Shown here: positions 7,333-17,655 of the stretch, one piece after another
Layout: each line of letters begins with the position of its first letter
Numbering within the stretch: the stretch's first letter is position 1
Source: a virus
Reading direction: 5' to 3' (one strand)
Virus record (IMG/VR): IMGVR_UViG_3300042905_003911
Location: 1 to 49,808 of that record
DNA: 49,808 bases
Notes under the pieces: generated by a model
Seen by the model: the letters and a program-made list of their open reading frames with translations, nothing else
What the model was told of the DNA's origin: nothing
The model's database searches: none
Translations under genes and position numbers: made by a program

Positions 7333-9827
7333 TGACTACAGATTTAAAAACATCATTACTTATCAATCGTCAAGTTCCTGAATTTATTCGGGACGAGTAT
7401 CCTACTTTTATTGCTTTTCTTGAGGCATATTATGAATTCCTTGAACAAAAACAAGGATCAGAAACAAATGATTTGATCACTCAAGCGAAATCTCTTCGTT
7501 ATGTCACTGATGTTGATGAGTCGATATCTCAGTTTCAAACAAATTTTATCAATAATTATGCGCCATTAGTTCCACAAAACGCAACTGTTGATAAAGCATT
7601 TTTGATAAAAAATGTATTACCTTTTTATTTGACTAAAGGTAATATTAAATCTTTTGAGTTATTTTTCAGACTTCTTTATGGTACAGATGTTACCATAACT
7701 TTTCCTAAAGACAATATTCTTCGTGCTTCTGATGGAAAATGGACTGTAGAGAATGTTGTTCGCATTGATAATGAAGTCTATTCCTACTATGTTGGGAACG
7801 GTACAAAAAAAGAGTTTATTCTTGCTCAACAAGTTGGTGAATCAGACGTTATTGTTTATCTAAACAATGTTGTAACAACAAGCGGCTTTTACATACTTAA
7901 AGAAGCCAAGAAAATTATTTTCGATTCTGCTCCGGCAAGTAATATTGAAATAAAAGTTGTTTATAATAATTTTAATGAAAATCTTTTTACGAATAGAAAG
8001 ATTACTGGTCTAACTTCAGGTGCCACAGCAATAGTTGAACGAGCATCACCAAGACTAATTACACAGCAAACTTCAATTGAATTATATGTTGACGATGCTA
8101 CTTTATTGGGAACATTTTTAAATGCTGAAGTAATTACAACAGATATTTTTGCTGATGATGGTGAAACATTAATTACAATTAGATCAGACACGGTAGCAAC
8201 ACTCAGTTCAATCACAATAACAAATGGTGGTGCTAGTTATAATGTAGGTGATCCAGTAACAATTATTGGTGGTGCGCCACAAACACCCGCTGAAGCAGTT
8301 GTAAGTGAAGTGTCGGTTGGCTTTGCTGATTCAGCAAATATTGGTTATGGTGGTGCTGGTTTTGCGCTTGGTGGCATTATAACAGCATTCAATAATGATG
8401 GAACAATCACTCTTGCTTCTGGTGCGATTGATTCTTCTGGAGCAAATTCGCCAAATACATATACGCTTTTTACTGATACGATTGATGTTTACTCCAATAT
8501 AGTTCTTTCGAATAGTGATTATGGTTTCCCTTCAAATGTAATTCCTACGGGCGAAAACATCTCGACAAGACTTGTTGATGCGTTTTCAAAAGCCACAATT
8601 ACAGACATTGGTCCAATGACTAATGTTATTATTCTTTATTCTGGAACAGACACTTCAAATTTAACAATTGATGCCGATGGCGCAAAGTACGCAAACACAT
8701 TTGACATAAAAACCTTCGGTTCAATAGGTAGAATTGACATAGTTTCTGGTGGCAGCAATTATAGAATAGGTGATGAAATTGTACTAGGTGCAAACCCAGT
8801 AGGTACATATGGCAGAGGTTTTGCTGCCGCAGTTACAAATACAAGTGCTTCTGGTGCTATTACAAGAATCGAACTACAACCATCAAGAATTACTGGTAAC
8901 GCAAACACTACATCTGGCAATGTTGTAGTTGTTGGTATTGGAACTGATTTTGTGAATGAATTATCAGTTGGTGATCGAATCATGATCAACTCTGAAGCCC
9001 GTTATGTGAACTCTATTCTATCATCCACTTCACTTAACGTAAACGTAGCCTTTACACGAACTTCAACCGAAAAAAGAGTTGGTGTTTACGACAGATATCT
9101 CATTGGTGGTCAAGGTTACATACAAAATAATTTTCCGTCTGTTACTGTTTCTTCAGCAGCAGGTACAAGCGCAAACTTACAAATTACTTCATTAATGGGA
9201 GATGGTGAAAGACTTGGAATTAATGCTTCGGGTGTGGCTGGAGAAATCACAAAAATCAGAGTGACAAATCCTGGTGTTGGTTATCAGTTTATACCAACAA
9301 TTGATCTGTCAAGTCGTGGTGACGGCACTGCAACCGCTGAAGCACAGATTGAAAGATCCTACATTTCTTTCCCAGGTAAATGGGTTGGATCAGATGGCAT
9401 CATTTCGTCGTTGGATAGAAAAATAGAGGGCTTAGATTATTACATAGACTTTACCTATGTAACTTCAGTTGCTACGGAGTTTTCTAAGTATGCAGAAATT
9501 TTGAAAGGTTTACTACATCCGGCAGGCTTCAAAAATTATGCCGAGTATCCACTTTCAAGACCAATCGATTTAACTTTGACAGTTGAATCTACTGTAGCAC
9601 AAACGATTTCTGGATTAGTTTCTACAAACGCCAATTCTATTATCGTCACTGGAACATCAACTAAATTTAATGTTGCGAACAGCCTGGGTACCATTTCAAT
9701 TGGTACACAAATCTCTATAAATAATCAGATACGCACAATCAATGCGATTATTAGCAACACTTCATTGACAGTCTCAAGTGCATTTACAAGCAATTCATCT
9801 GCACAGACATTGATTATTATCACATAA
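7332..9827 (+). CDS. Large baseplate-region structural protein (gp7 position)
   Basis: An 831-aa protein between gp6 and gp8, the place of gp7 in T4 (1032 aa). I cannot show sequence identity to gp7. The N-terminus (LLINRQVPEFIRDEYPTFIAFLEAYYEFLEQ, residues 10-40; YLTKGNIKSFELFFRLLYGT, 99-118) matches a virion protein family common in marine myoviruses. The middle and C-terminal parts are beta-rich. Three GGxxY beta motifs lie near residues 295, 472 and 645. Two copies of a G-x-GT-x-F ... TSL module lie at about 530-577 and 757-831, the second at the extreme C-terminus. It is coupled to gp6 by TAATG. Likely a wedge component that tiles with gp6 and gp8. Confidence 0.6.
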   Translation: MTTDLKTSLLINRQVPEFIRDEYPTFIAFLEAYYEFLEQKQGSETNDLITQAKSLRYVTDVDESISQFQTNFINNYAPLVPQNATVDKAFLIKNVLPFYLTKGNIKSFELFFRLLYGTDVTITFPKDNILRASDGKWTVENVVRIDNEVYSYYVGNGTKKEFILAQQVGESDVIVYLNNVVTTSGFYILKEAKKIIFDSAPASNIEIKVVYNNFNENLFTNRKITGLTSGATAIVERASPRLITQQTSIELYVDDATLLGTFLNAEVITTDIFADDGETLITIRSDTVATLSSITITNGGASYNVGDPVTIIGGAPQTPAEAVVSEVSVGFADSANIGYGGAGFALGGIITAFNNDGTITLASGAIDSSGANSPNTYTLFTDTIDVYSNIVLSNSDYGFPSNVIPTGENISTRLVDAFSKATITDIGPMTNVIILYSGTDTSNLTIDADGAKYANTFDIKTFGSIGRIDIVSGGSNYRIGDEIVLGANPVGTYGRGFAAAVTNTSASGAITRIELQPSRITGNANTTSGNVVVVGIGTDFVNELSVGDRIMINSEARYVNSILSSTSLNVNVAFTRTSTEKRVGVYDRYLIGGQGYIQNNFPSVTVSSAAGTSANLQITSLMGDGERLGINASGVAGEITKIRVTNPGVGYQFIPTIDLSSRGDGTATAEAQIERSYISFPGKWVGSDGIISSLDRKIEGLDYYIDFTYVTSVATEFSKYAEILKGLLHPAGFKNYAEYPLSRPIDLTLTVESTVAQTISGLVSTNANSIIVTGTSTKFNVANSLGTISIGTQISINNQIRTINAIISNTSLTVSSAFTSNSSAQTLIIIT

Positions 9828-9830
9828 ATA
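9823..9830 (+). promoter_or_regulatory. Late-promoter-like CATAAATA immediately before gp8
   Basis: The octamer overlaps the upstream stop codon and ends 7 bases before the gp8 ATG at 9837. By T4 geometry transcription would begin at about 9836. No Shine-Dalgarno is visible before this ATG. It may drive a leaderless message or be coincidental. Confidence 0.3.
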
Positions 9831-9836
9831 TAACTT

Positions 9837-11393
9837 ATGGCGCTAAATTATACATCAGAAAAACTTTCACTAGACAATGCTGAGAGATTTAAAGACTCTT
9901 TCAGTGATGCTGATCCGTCTATTCAATACATTTTTATTGGAAATCACACACCGTATTCCAATGAATCTTCTCCGTCAAGCATTGTAGAAACAATCGCAAG
10001 TGAAAAGTCTGTTTGGGATAACATGTTTGCGGCAAAAAAAGTTACCGCAACTGACGTAGAATTGGTCATACCTAGAGTAAATTGGACAGCAAACACAAAG
10101 TATCGTCAGTATGATGATACGATTGCTTTGTCAGACTTGATTAGTGGTAATACTACTCAAAATCTGAAGCCTTTTTATATTATTACGTCAGACAGAAATG
10201 TTTATAAGTGTCTTTCAAATAATTTTTCTTCAAACTCTACGGTTGAACCTACGGGTGATTATTCTACTTCTAATGGCGCTATTTCAACGGCTGATGGCTA
10301 TATTTGGAAGTACATGTTCAATGTCAAATCGTCGAACAAGTTCTTAAATACTGATTGGATTCCAACACCAACAAGAAATACTCAAACAAGTGGATTGTCG
10401 GATTATGGTCTTGATGACACAGGTGTTGTAGAAGGTGAATTGACAACGGTTGTAATTACTAGCGGTGGTTCTGGTTACTATGACACAAGTATTGGTGTGA
10501 CTCCTTTTATCACCGGCTGTTCTATTTTGACTGTAGCAAACACAACAAATATTGCCGCAAATATGGCAGTTTCGGGAACAGGTATACCTACTGGAACAAT
10601 TATTTCTGTTCTCGATACACCAAACAACAAAATTACTTTGTCATCAGCAGCTACGTCAAATGGCGGTGGCAACGGATCAAATCTATCAATTGCTACCCGA
10701 ATCTATTTTGATGGTGATGGTATAAATGCCGCAGGCTCGGCAACTCTGGCAAACGGTCAAATATCTAAAATTACGATTACAACAATTGGAACAGGGTACT
10801 CACGTGCAAATGTTTTGATATTCGGTTCAGGTACAGGTGCCAACGCTAGAGCAATTATTGCGCCAAAATATGGACATGCCAAAAATCCAGCAAAAGATTT
10901 GTTGGCTAAAAATGTCATACTGACAAGTGTAATTGGACAAGTTGATTCTACTGAAGATGGTTTGATTTCTATCGACACATCTTTTAGACAATTTGGATTA
11001 CTCAGAAACCCGCATAAATATGGTCAATCGGCAGTAGCAAATAATTCAACTGCCAATGCGGTCATAAGCCAAGCAAGAACTTTGACGATGACCCCAGGTC
11101 CTTCATATACTCTTAATGAATATGTGTATCAAGTAACTGCTAACAATACAATTGCGTATGGTTTTGTTTATTCACAAACGGCTACTGCGATAAAAGTTAC
11201 TCAAGTTAAAGGTAGTTTTGTTGTTGGTCTTTCAGTTATTGGCGCATCATCAGGAACATCACGTACACTAGTGGCATCAGCAAACCCTGAATTTGAGCCG
11301 TATTCTGGTGATATTTTGTATGTTGAAAACATCGAAAAAATAGAAAGAGAAGATGGTCAAGCTGAAAATATCAGATTTATTATACAATTCTAA
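9837..11393 (+). CDS. gp8: Baseplate wedge protein gp8
   Basis: A 518-aa wedge protein; T4 gp8 is 334 aa. Family landmarks remain: an early IQYIFIGNHTPYSNE like the T4 FITFGRSEPWS segment, VWDNMFAAKKV followed by VIPRVNW (T4 VIPRRDW), TADGYIWKYMFNV (T4 GDGYVWEYLFEI), and the C-terminal YVENIEKIEREDGQAENIRF (T4 MIYMENRPPI...TEEINILF). The extra length comes from beta inserts at residues about 205-348 containing two GG-x-GY motifs shared with gp6 and the 831-aa protein. In T4 gp8 is a dimer on the wedge near gp7. Confidence 0.85.
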   Translation: MALNYTSEKLSLDNAERFKDSFSDADPSIQYIFIGNHTPYSNESSPSSIVETIASEKSVWDNMFAAKKVTATDVELVIPRVNWTANTKYRQYDDTIALSDLISGNTTQNLKPFYIITSDRNVYKCLSNNFSSNSTVEPTGDYSTSNGAISTADGYIWKYMFNVKSSNKFLNTDWIPTPTRNTQTSGLSDYGLDDTGVVEGELTTVVITSGGSGYYDTSIGVTPFITGCSILTVANTTNIAANMAVSGTGIPTGTIISVLDTPNNKITLSSAATSNGGGNGSNLSIATRIYFDGDGINAAGSATLANGQISKITITTIGTGYSRANVLIFGSGTGANARAIIAPKYGHAKNPAKDLLAKNVILTSVIGQVDSTEDGLISIDTSFRQFGLLRNPHKYGQSAVANNSTANAVISQARTLTMTPGPSYTLNEYVYQVTANNTIAYGFVYSQTATAIKVTQVKGSFVVGLSVIGASSGTSRTLVASANPEFEPYSGDILYVENIEKIEREDGQAENIRFIIQF

Positions 11394-11402
11394 AGGTTAG
11401 AC

Positions 11403-14400
11403 ATGGCATTAAATTTTAATACAAATCCATATTATGATGATTTTGATGAGGATAAAAATTTTCATAGAATCCTGTTTAGACCTGGTCGTGCTGTACAAGC
11501 ACGTGAATTAACACAATCACAAACTATTCTTCAAAACCAAGTTGATCGTTTTGGTAAGCACGTTTTCAAAGAAGGTTCAAGAGTTACCGGTGGTGAGACA
11601 TTTGATGAGACTGTAATTTCCGTTAAACTTCAACCAACTTTTGGGAATACCACAATTGATATTTCCAATTATGATGGTTATTTTGCTGTTGCTAATAGCA
11701 GTAATGCTGTCTACAAAATTAAAAAAGCTGAAGTTGCTGACACCGTAGATCCAAACACCTTGTTTTTGTTGTTTATTAAGGGTACGGGTAGACTATCTTC
11801 AAATGCGAATAGTGCTGTCTCCAACTCTGAAACACTCAGAGTATATTCAACTGGTGATCTTTCCGCAGCGAATCTTGTTGGCAACGTACTTACTTCTTCT
11901 ACAGAAACTTCGTTTACAGGAAGACTATTTTCCATTAACGAAGGCATCTTCTTTACAAATGGTTGTTTTGTAAAAAATGATGCTCAAACAGTTGTAGTTT
12001 CAAAGTATTCAAACAATGCGAACGTAACTGTTGGCTTTGATGTTACAGAGTCTATTGTTACATCATCATCAGATTCTTCTTTACTTGATCCAGCTATTGG
12101 TGCTTCAAACTATATTGCACCAGGCGCAGACAGATATAAAATTGCACTCACATTAAGTGCAAAAGAAATTGTTGATGAGTCGATACCAGACTTGACAACA
12201 TCAAACTATATTGAAATTTCTCGTTATAGAGAAGGTATTTTAGTCAAAGATACAAGAACTTCAATCTATTCTGTTTTAGATGAAACTCTTGCCAGAAGAA
12301 CATATGATGAATCTGGCAATTATAGAGTAGACGGTCTTGATCCTAAGATTCCAAGAGAGAAGTTTTCATCATCAGCAAATACTACATTTGCTTTGGACAT
12401 AAGCCCAGGTAAAGCATATGTCAAAGGTTATGAAATAGAAACAATTGGCACAACTTCATTGTCTGTAAATAAAGCACGTGACACTGAAAGTGTGTCGGGT
12501 TATGACGTTCCTGCTTATTATGGCAATTATTTTTATGTGACAACTGCTAATGGTGCGGTCATAAACTTTTCTACTGCCGAAAAATTAGAACTTCATACAA
12601 ACGTGGGTGCGTTTAGCGCATCAACAAAAATTGCTGAAGCATATCCCAAAAATCTTGAGTATGTAAGTGGTAATGGTTCAACTTCAACTTACAAGTTACA
12701 ACTTTTCAATATTGTAAAAACAAGTAATACACCAATTGATTTAACACGCTGTATCATTGCAGGTAATTCCACCTCAGTTAATGCTACGTGTAACATCTCA
12801 AATAGTTCGGTTATTACAAGAACGATTGCTGGTACAAACTATTCTTATTCAAACGTAATTAATCTAGCTAGTTCTACGGGTGTGACTGTTGGTATGGAAG
12901 TTTCGGGTACTAATGTTTCATTCCCGACTTATGTAACTGCTATTAATGGTAATGATATTACTGTAAGTGGAAATCCTGTAGGTAACAATACATTACAATC
13001 ACTTACATTTAGATCAGCATTTTTGACAGATACCAACTATGATGCCTCTGTTTTTGAAGCATCTTACGATGTAATTAAAGAGTTTTCTCAAGTCAATTAT
13101 AATGCTAAACGAGTATTCAAATCTGTATCATTTACTGCTGGTATAGCATCTGTTCAAACAAATGATGGCACCGAAAGATTCAAAGACGTAAGCGGTGCTA
13201 ATCTTCAGAGAAACTATGCTATCTGTATTCGTACTGGTGGTACAGGTTCTTTCCCGAATTTCACTTGGGTTAATTTGAGTGCTGGTTCTTACATTAGTGT
13301 TCCATCACCTTCACCAGGTTCTCCAGCAACTCTGAATATCAATTTGGGTGATGGTACGTTTAATGGTACAGCAGATATTCTAACCACGCTTGATATTACG
13401 GCAGCAGCAAGAAGAACTAAAACATTATCACAAAACAACATTAAGTATTTTACCGTATTAGACACGGCAAATACATTCTCTCTGGGTTATGCTGATGTAA
13501 TCAATGTATCAGCAATTTACATTGCCACCGGTTCTAATAACGCATCGAACGCAAACGTGAACGTAGTTGGGAGTTTTGATATTGATTATGGTCAAAGAGA
13601 TAGCTTCTATGATCATGCTACAATTAAACTGAAGAATGGTGTTACTGTTAATACTGGTAACACAATGATTGTATTTGATCGTTATACTCATTCGGGTACA
13701 GGCTTCTTTGATACTTTGTCATATCCAACGTACAATACAATTCCAACGTACACAAAAACAGACGGCACAATAATTGATTTGAGAGACTCAATAGATTTTA
13801 GACCAATTAGAACGGCAAATGTGTCTTCTAATGTTTATTCAAATCTCTCAATGACATTTGCCTCACAACAAATCGTTGATTCACTTATCGGTTCAGTTGA
13901 TACTGATGTTGAATATTATCTGGCCAGAAATGACAAAGTTGTTTTGAGAAAGAATGGTTCATTTGCTGTCATTGAGGGTGTAAGTGCCTTAAACAATCCA
14001 CCAATTCCAAATGATGAAGTGGATGCGATGACATTATATACTTTGACAATCGATCCATACACATATGGAATCAGCAATGTTAAAATGAAGATTGAAAGTA
14101 ACAAACGTTACACAATGAAAGACATTGGTGCGCTTGACAATCGATTAACAAGAGTAGAATATTATACGGCACTTAATTTACTTGAAAAAGATATTGCTTC
14201 ATCAACTTACTATGATGATCAAAATAATCTGCTCTTTAACAACGGCTTCATTGTAGATTCGTTCAAAGGACACAGTATTGGTGATGTGTTTAATACTGAT
14301 TATAAGTGTTCAATTGACTATGATAATGAGATATTAAGACCAAGATTTGAAAGTAACGGTACATCTTTGTTACTGTCTAGCAATACACTTGCTACAACTG

Positions 14401-16763
14401 GCAATCTTTTGACTCTTTCTTATACTTCGGTACCTTATATTACACAAAACATAGCGTCAGAAACAGTCAATGTTAATCCATTTAATGTCGTTGGATTTAT
14501 TGGTTACGTAAGATTAGAAAAAGATGTCGCAAGTTGGGTAGATTTTTCTACAAGACCAGATGTTGTAATTAACAATGACAATGGTTTAGATAATTATGTC
14601 TACTCAAATAATTTTGCTGGCACAAAGTGGAATGATTGGGCAGTATTAGGTTACGCTGAAGAAACAAATGTAATCTACACGTATTACTCAACATCAGGCC
14701 AAAGTGTTCAGACCACAACTGATGGTAGAGTAAGACAGCAAGACAGTGCTATATTAGAAAACAAACTGTTAAATTATGTCGCAAATACAAGTATTAACTT
14801 CGAGTTATTTGGTATGCGACCAAACACTGAAATAACAGTGTACTTGGATTCTAATCAAATCAGTAGTTATCTGCGAGCATACAACGTTACCTCTGCAAGT
14901 TATACTACAGAATCTTTAGTTACTAACTCCAATGGTTACGCTAAAGGACGTTTAACTATTCCTAATGATGCGGCATTCAAATTTACAGTAGGTAAAAACC
15001 ATCTGTATTTCTGTGATAATCGCATTGATATGAGAAGTGTTAGCACTATTGCTGAGACATATTTTTACTCAGCAAATCCACCAGTTGTAAAGCCAAATCA
15101 ACCGGTAAGAAATGATCCAGCCATAAACAATGTTGGTGGCGGAAGTTCGGGATATACACCAACTTCATATGATGATAGTTGGAAAACAACTGAAAATGCT
15201 ATCGCCATTCAATTGCAAAATAACGGAACTAGTGGTTTAAGAGGCACAGGGGGAAGTGGAGACTTTAAAGATGCTGTTAGAGATGCTACAAACGGCGCAG
15301 GTTGGTCAGCGCAACCATCTTATGCTGCTGCCGTTTCTGCTGTAACTGCTGCTTCAAGTCTAGTTGATAGTTTATATTCGGGAATTTCAAGTCGAACCGG
15401 TGGCGCAGACCGTGATGGATATAGTTATTGGGTTTCTGTTGCTTCATCTCCTGGCGTAGATTCCGCATGGGTCACTGCTGCATTTAATGCTGCCGCCGCT
15501 GCAAATGGAGAGTGTGTAGGAAAAGATCCAATTGCACAAACATTCTTTGTCAATCGATTCACAAATCCAAACGGCATTTTTGTATCGAACATTGATTTAT
15601 ACTTTGCCACAAAAGACAATGCGGGAATTCCAGTTTCGGTCGAACTAAGACCAACTGTAAATGGTTTCCCAGATTCAGAAAGAGTCATTCCTGGTTCCAG
15701 AGTAACATTGAATCCTTCAAGTGTTAATTTACCATCAAATCCAAATATTCCTGTTGCTACAACATTCACATTTGATGCGCCAATATATCTTGAGCCGGGT
15801 GAATACTCTTTCGTTGTTCTAAGCAATTCAGATCAATATACGGTTTACATTGGTACAATTGGTCAGCAAAGACTTGATGGTGTAGGTCCTATTGTTTCGC
15901 AACCATATATTGGTTCATTCTTCAAGTCACAAAACGCATCTACATGGACACCAGAACAGAACAGTGATATCTGTTTCATTCTCAGACAATGTAGATTTAC
16001 GGCAAATACAAATCAAACTGCTGTTCTGACACCCGTTGCTTTGGGCTATACTCAACTGTATGATGTCGCAAGAGTAAGTGTACCATATCAGTCATTGTCA
16101 CCATCAGCTAATATCTCATTTGAGTTGTCAACTAAAAATAATGGGGCATCGGTGTTGAGTGACTATGTTGGAATTATTCCAAACTCAAACATTTTGCTTG
16201 ATCAAAGAAAAACAGCAAATGCCGCAACTGATGCGAATGTCAAAGTAACGATGACAACAACAGACCCGGATGTTTCACCGTATCTAGATATTTCTCGTTC
16301 GAGTTACATTGTCATTAAAAACTTGCTAGATAGTTCAGCAGCCGCAAATGTAGTTTCGTATCCAGAAACTTTATCATCCGGTGGTGGAGCTTTGTCTAAG
16401 TATATTATGCGTAAAGTTACTCTAAATGATGGCTTTGACTCTTCCGCAATTAGAGTTTATCTACAACAAAACTTGCCGCAAGGTTCTTCAATTCAAGTTT
16501 ATTATCGTGTGCTTTCGGCAACCGATTCGGATAAAATTGAAAATAAGCCTTGGACATTGATGACACAAACTGGTGTATCTTCAGTTAATCAAAATAATTC
16601 TGAATACTATGATTATGAATATAAAGTGAATGGTGTAAGCTACACTTCTGGTGGAGTAACATACACAAACTTCAGAACATTTGCGATTAAGATTGTATTC
16701 TATTCTACAAACCCAGCCAATGCACCAACGGCTAAGAATCTGAGAGCGATTGCACTGTCATGA
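11403..16763 (+). CDS. Giant virion structural protein (DUF4815-type N-terminus), probable baseplate/tail periphery
   Basis: A 1786-aa protein, among the largest in the window. The N-terminus (YDDFDEDKNFHRILFRPGRAVQARELTQSQ, then GKHVFKEGSRVTGG) is the hallmark of a phage virion family that I know as DUF4815. The centre is beta-rich with repeated short strands. A Gly/Ser-rich linker lies near 1240-1300. From about 1374 (DPIAQTFFVN) a second conserved block with NIDLYFATKDNAGIPVSVELRP, EPGEYSFVVLSNSDQY and ICFILRQCRF forms a beta-sandwich-like terminus. Its position after gp8 is that of T4 gp9/gp10, so it may replace the fibre-socket and pin proteins, but no homology to them can be claimed. 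AAGG precedes the ATG. Confidence 0.65.
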   Translation: MALNFNTNPYYDDFDEDKNFHRILFRPGRAVQARELTQSQTILQNQVDRFGKHVFKEGSRVTGGETFDETVISVKLQPTFGNTTIDISNYDGYFAVANSSNAVYKIKKAEVADTVDPNTLFLLFIKGTGRLSSNANSAVSNSETLRVYSTGDLSAANLVGNVLTSSTETSFTGRLFSINEGIFFTNGCFVKNDAQTVVVSKYSNNANVTVGFDVTESIVTSSSDSSLLDPAIGASNYIAPGADRYKIALTLSAKEIVDESIPDLTTSNYIEISRYREGILVKDTRTSIYSVLDETLARRTYDESGNYRVDGLDPKIPREKFSSSANTTFALDISPGKAYVKGYEIETIGTTSLSVNKARDTESVSGYDVPAYYGNYFYVTTANGAVINFSTAEKLELHTNVGAFSASTKIAEAYPKNLEYVSGNGSTSTYKLQLFNIVKTSNTPIDLTRCIIAGNSTSVNATCNISNSSVITRTIAGTNYSYSNVINLASSTGVTVGMEVSGTNVSFPTYVTAINGNDITVSGNPVGNNTLQSLTFRSAFLTDTNYDASVFEASYDVIKEFSQVNYNAKRVFKSVSFTAGIASVQTNDGTERFKDVSGANLQRNYAICIRTGGTGSFPNFTWVNLSAGSYISVPSPSPGSPATLNINLGDGTFNGTADILTTLDITAAARRTKTLSQNNIKYFTVLDTANTFSLGYADVINVSAIYIATGSNNASNANVNVVGSFDIDYGQRDSFYDHATIKLKNGVTVNTGNTMIVFDRYTHSGTGFFDTLSYPTYNTIPTYTKTDGTIIDLRDSIDFRPIRTANVSSNVYSNLSMTFASQQIVDSLIGSVDTDVEYYLARNDKVVLRKNGSFAVIEGVSALNNPPIPNDEVDAMTLYTLTIDPYTYGISNVKMKIESNKRYTMKDIGALDNRLTRVEYYTALNLLEKDIASSTYYDDQNNLLFNNGFIVDSFKGHSIGDVFNTDYKCSIDYDNEILRPRFESNGTSLLLSSNTLATTGNLLTLSYTSVPYITQNIASETVNVNPFNVVGFIGYVRLEKDVASWVDFSTRPDVVINNDNGLDNYVYSNNFAGTKWNDWAVLGYAEETNVIYTYYSTSGQSVQTTTDGRVRQQDSAILENKLLNYVANTSINFELFGMRPNTEITVYLDSNQISSYLRAYNVTSASYTTESLVTNSNGYAKGRLTIPNDAAFKFTVGKNHLYFCDNRIDMRSVSTIAETYFYSANPPVVKPNQPVRNDPAINNVGGGSSGYTPTSYDDSWKTTENAIAIQLQNNGTSGLRGTGGSGDFKDAVRDATNGAGWSAQPSYAAAVSAVTAASSLVDSLYSGISSRTGGADRDGYSYWVSVASSPGVDSAWVTAAFNAAAAANGECVGKDPIAQTFFVNRFTNPNGIFVSNIDLYFATKDNAGIPVSVELRPTVNGFPDSERVIPGSRVTLNPSSVNLPSNPNIPVATTFTFDAPIYLEPGEYSFVVLSNSDQYTVYIGTIGQQRLDGVGPIVSQPYIGSFFKSQNASTWTPEQNSDICFILRQCRFTANTNQTAVLTPVALGYTQLYDVARVSVPYQSLSPSANISFELSTKNNGASVLSDYVGIIPNSNILLDQRKTANAATDANVKVTMTTTDPDVSPYLDISRSSYIVIKNLLDSSAAANVVSYPETLSSGGGALSKYIMRKVTLNDGFDSSAIRVYLQQNLPQGSSIQVYYRVLSATDSDKIENKPWTLMTQTGVSSVNQNNSEYYDYEYKVNGVSYTSGGVTYTNFRTFAIKIVFYSTNPANAPTAKNLRAIALS

Positions 16764-16969
16764 TGTATAAAGTAAAAGATCATAATAATCTTTTGAGAGA
16801 CCCTTCAAATCAGGCGATCATAAATGTCGATAGAGAGAAATTGTCGGAACATCGAAATAAAAAACAAATGAAAGATAATATCGAATATTTAAATGAAGAG
16901 ATTGCTTCTTTAAAGAGCGACTTTCAAGAGATTAAATTTTTGTTGCAACAGATTGCAAGTAGAGGATAG
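16760..16969 (+). CDS. Small coiled-coil protein
   Basis: A 69-aa charged protein starting four bases inside the end of the giant gene (ATGA overlap), so it is translationally coupled to it. Residues 1-35 are polar (NLLRDPSNQAIINVDREKLSEH). Residues 36-66 form an amphipathic helix with Ile/Leu at heptad spacing (IEYLNEEIASLKSDFQEIKFLLQQI). No enzymatic motif is present. It may trimerise and cap or connect the upstream structural protein. I do not recognise a named family. Confidence 0.7.
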   Translation: MMYKVKDHNNLLRDPSNQAIINVDREKLSEHRNKKQMKDNIEYLNEEIASLKSDFQEIKFLLQQIASRG

Positions 16970-16971
16970 AA

Positions 16972-17655
16972 ATGCCAGCAAATATTAATCAAATAACAAC
17001 TGCAAATACCTTTCAGCAATGGCTTGTTGCAACTCAAGATTTGATTGGAATTGCTAACAATCTTACCAACGGTGTAGGCGGCACATTCTATGCAAACACA
17101 GATTTAGTTGTTGGAGGCAATCTTACTGTAACAGGTAACATTAGACTTGATGATGCCGGATTCAATGACATTAATGTAGCCGGAAATGTCTATGCCAGTG
17201 GTTATGCTTTCTCTGCTGATGCCAATGTAAAATCTGGAGTTACCACATTTAAAGTGACAAACTCAGGCTCTTCAGCATATCTTTTCGACCAGTATACGGG
17301 AAACAATCCGAACATTTATTTACATCCTGGTCAAACGGTGTCTTTCAATATTGATGCTGTTGGTCACCCATTTTTAATCAGACAGTCTTCTGGGGGTACA
17401 TTATATAATGTTGGACTTACTCATGTTTCAACAACTGGAGTCGTTTCAATAGGTTCAGATGCACAAGCAAAAACAACGGGAACTTTAATTTGGAAAGTGC
17501 CGTTTGATTTACTAAACAATACCTATGTTTATCAGTGTCAGAATCATTCTGGAATGGTGGGGAATCTAATCATTCAAAATACGGTTACAGCCGCTCTTGC
17601 AGCAGCCAATTCAGCAACGGCTGATTCGTTGGCTTTTGCAATAGCCTTAGGATAG
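16972..17655 (+). CDS. Virion-type protein with a cupredoxin-like (type 1 copper) domain
   Basis: A 227-aa protein of three parts. Residues 1-75 look fibre-like (GGNLTVTGNI, then NVAGNVYASGYAF). Residues 90-203 read as a cupredoxin fold: YLFDQYTGNNPNIYLHPGQT, GHPFLIRQSS, then YVYQCQNHSGMVGNLIIQ. All four type-1 copper ligands are in place: His132, Cys189, His192 and Met195, in the C-x2-H-x2-M spacing of amicyanin-like proteins. Residues 205-227 are an Ala-rich helix. There is no signal peptide, so the copper site would be carried in the cytoplasm or on the virion rather than exported. Related domains occur in marine phage fibre proteins as far as I recall. Copper binding is inferred. Confidence 0.7.
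   Translation: MPANINQITTANTFQQWLVATQDLIGIANNLTNGVGGTFYANTDLVVGGNLTVTGNIRLDDAGFNDINVAGNVYASGYAFSADANVKSGVTTFKVTNSGSSAYLFDQYTGNNPNIYLHPGQTVSFNIDAVGHPFLIRQSSGGTLYNVGLTHVSTTGVVSIGSDAQAKTTGTLIWKVPFDLLNNTYVYQCQNHSGMVGNLIIQNTVTAALAAANSATADSLAFAIALG

Noticed and set aside
11013-11020. CATAAATA inside gp8
   Set aside because: Located mid-gene with no gene start downstream; likely chance in A+T-rich coding sequence.
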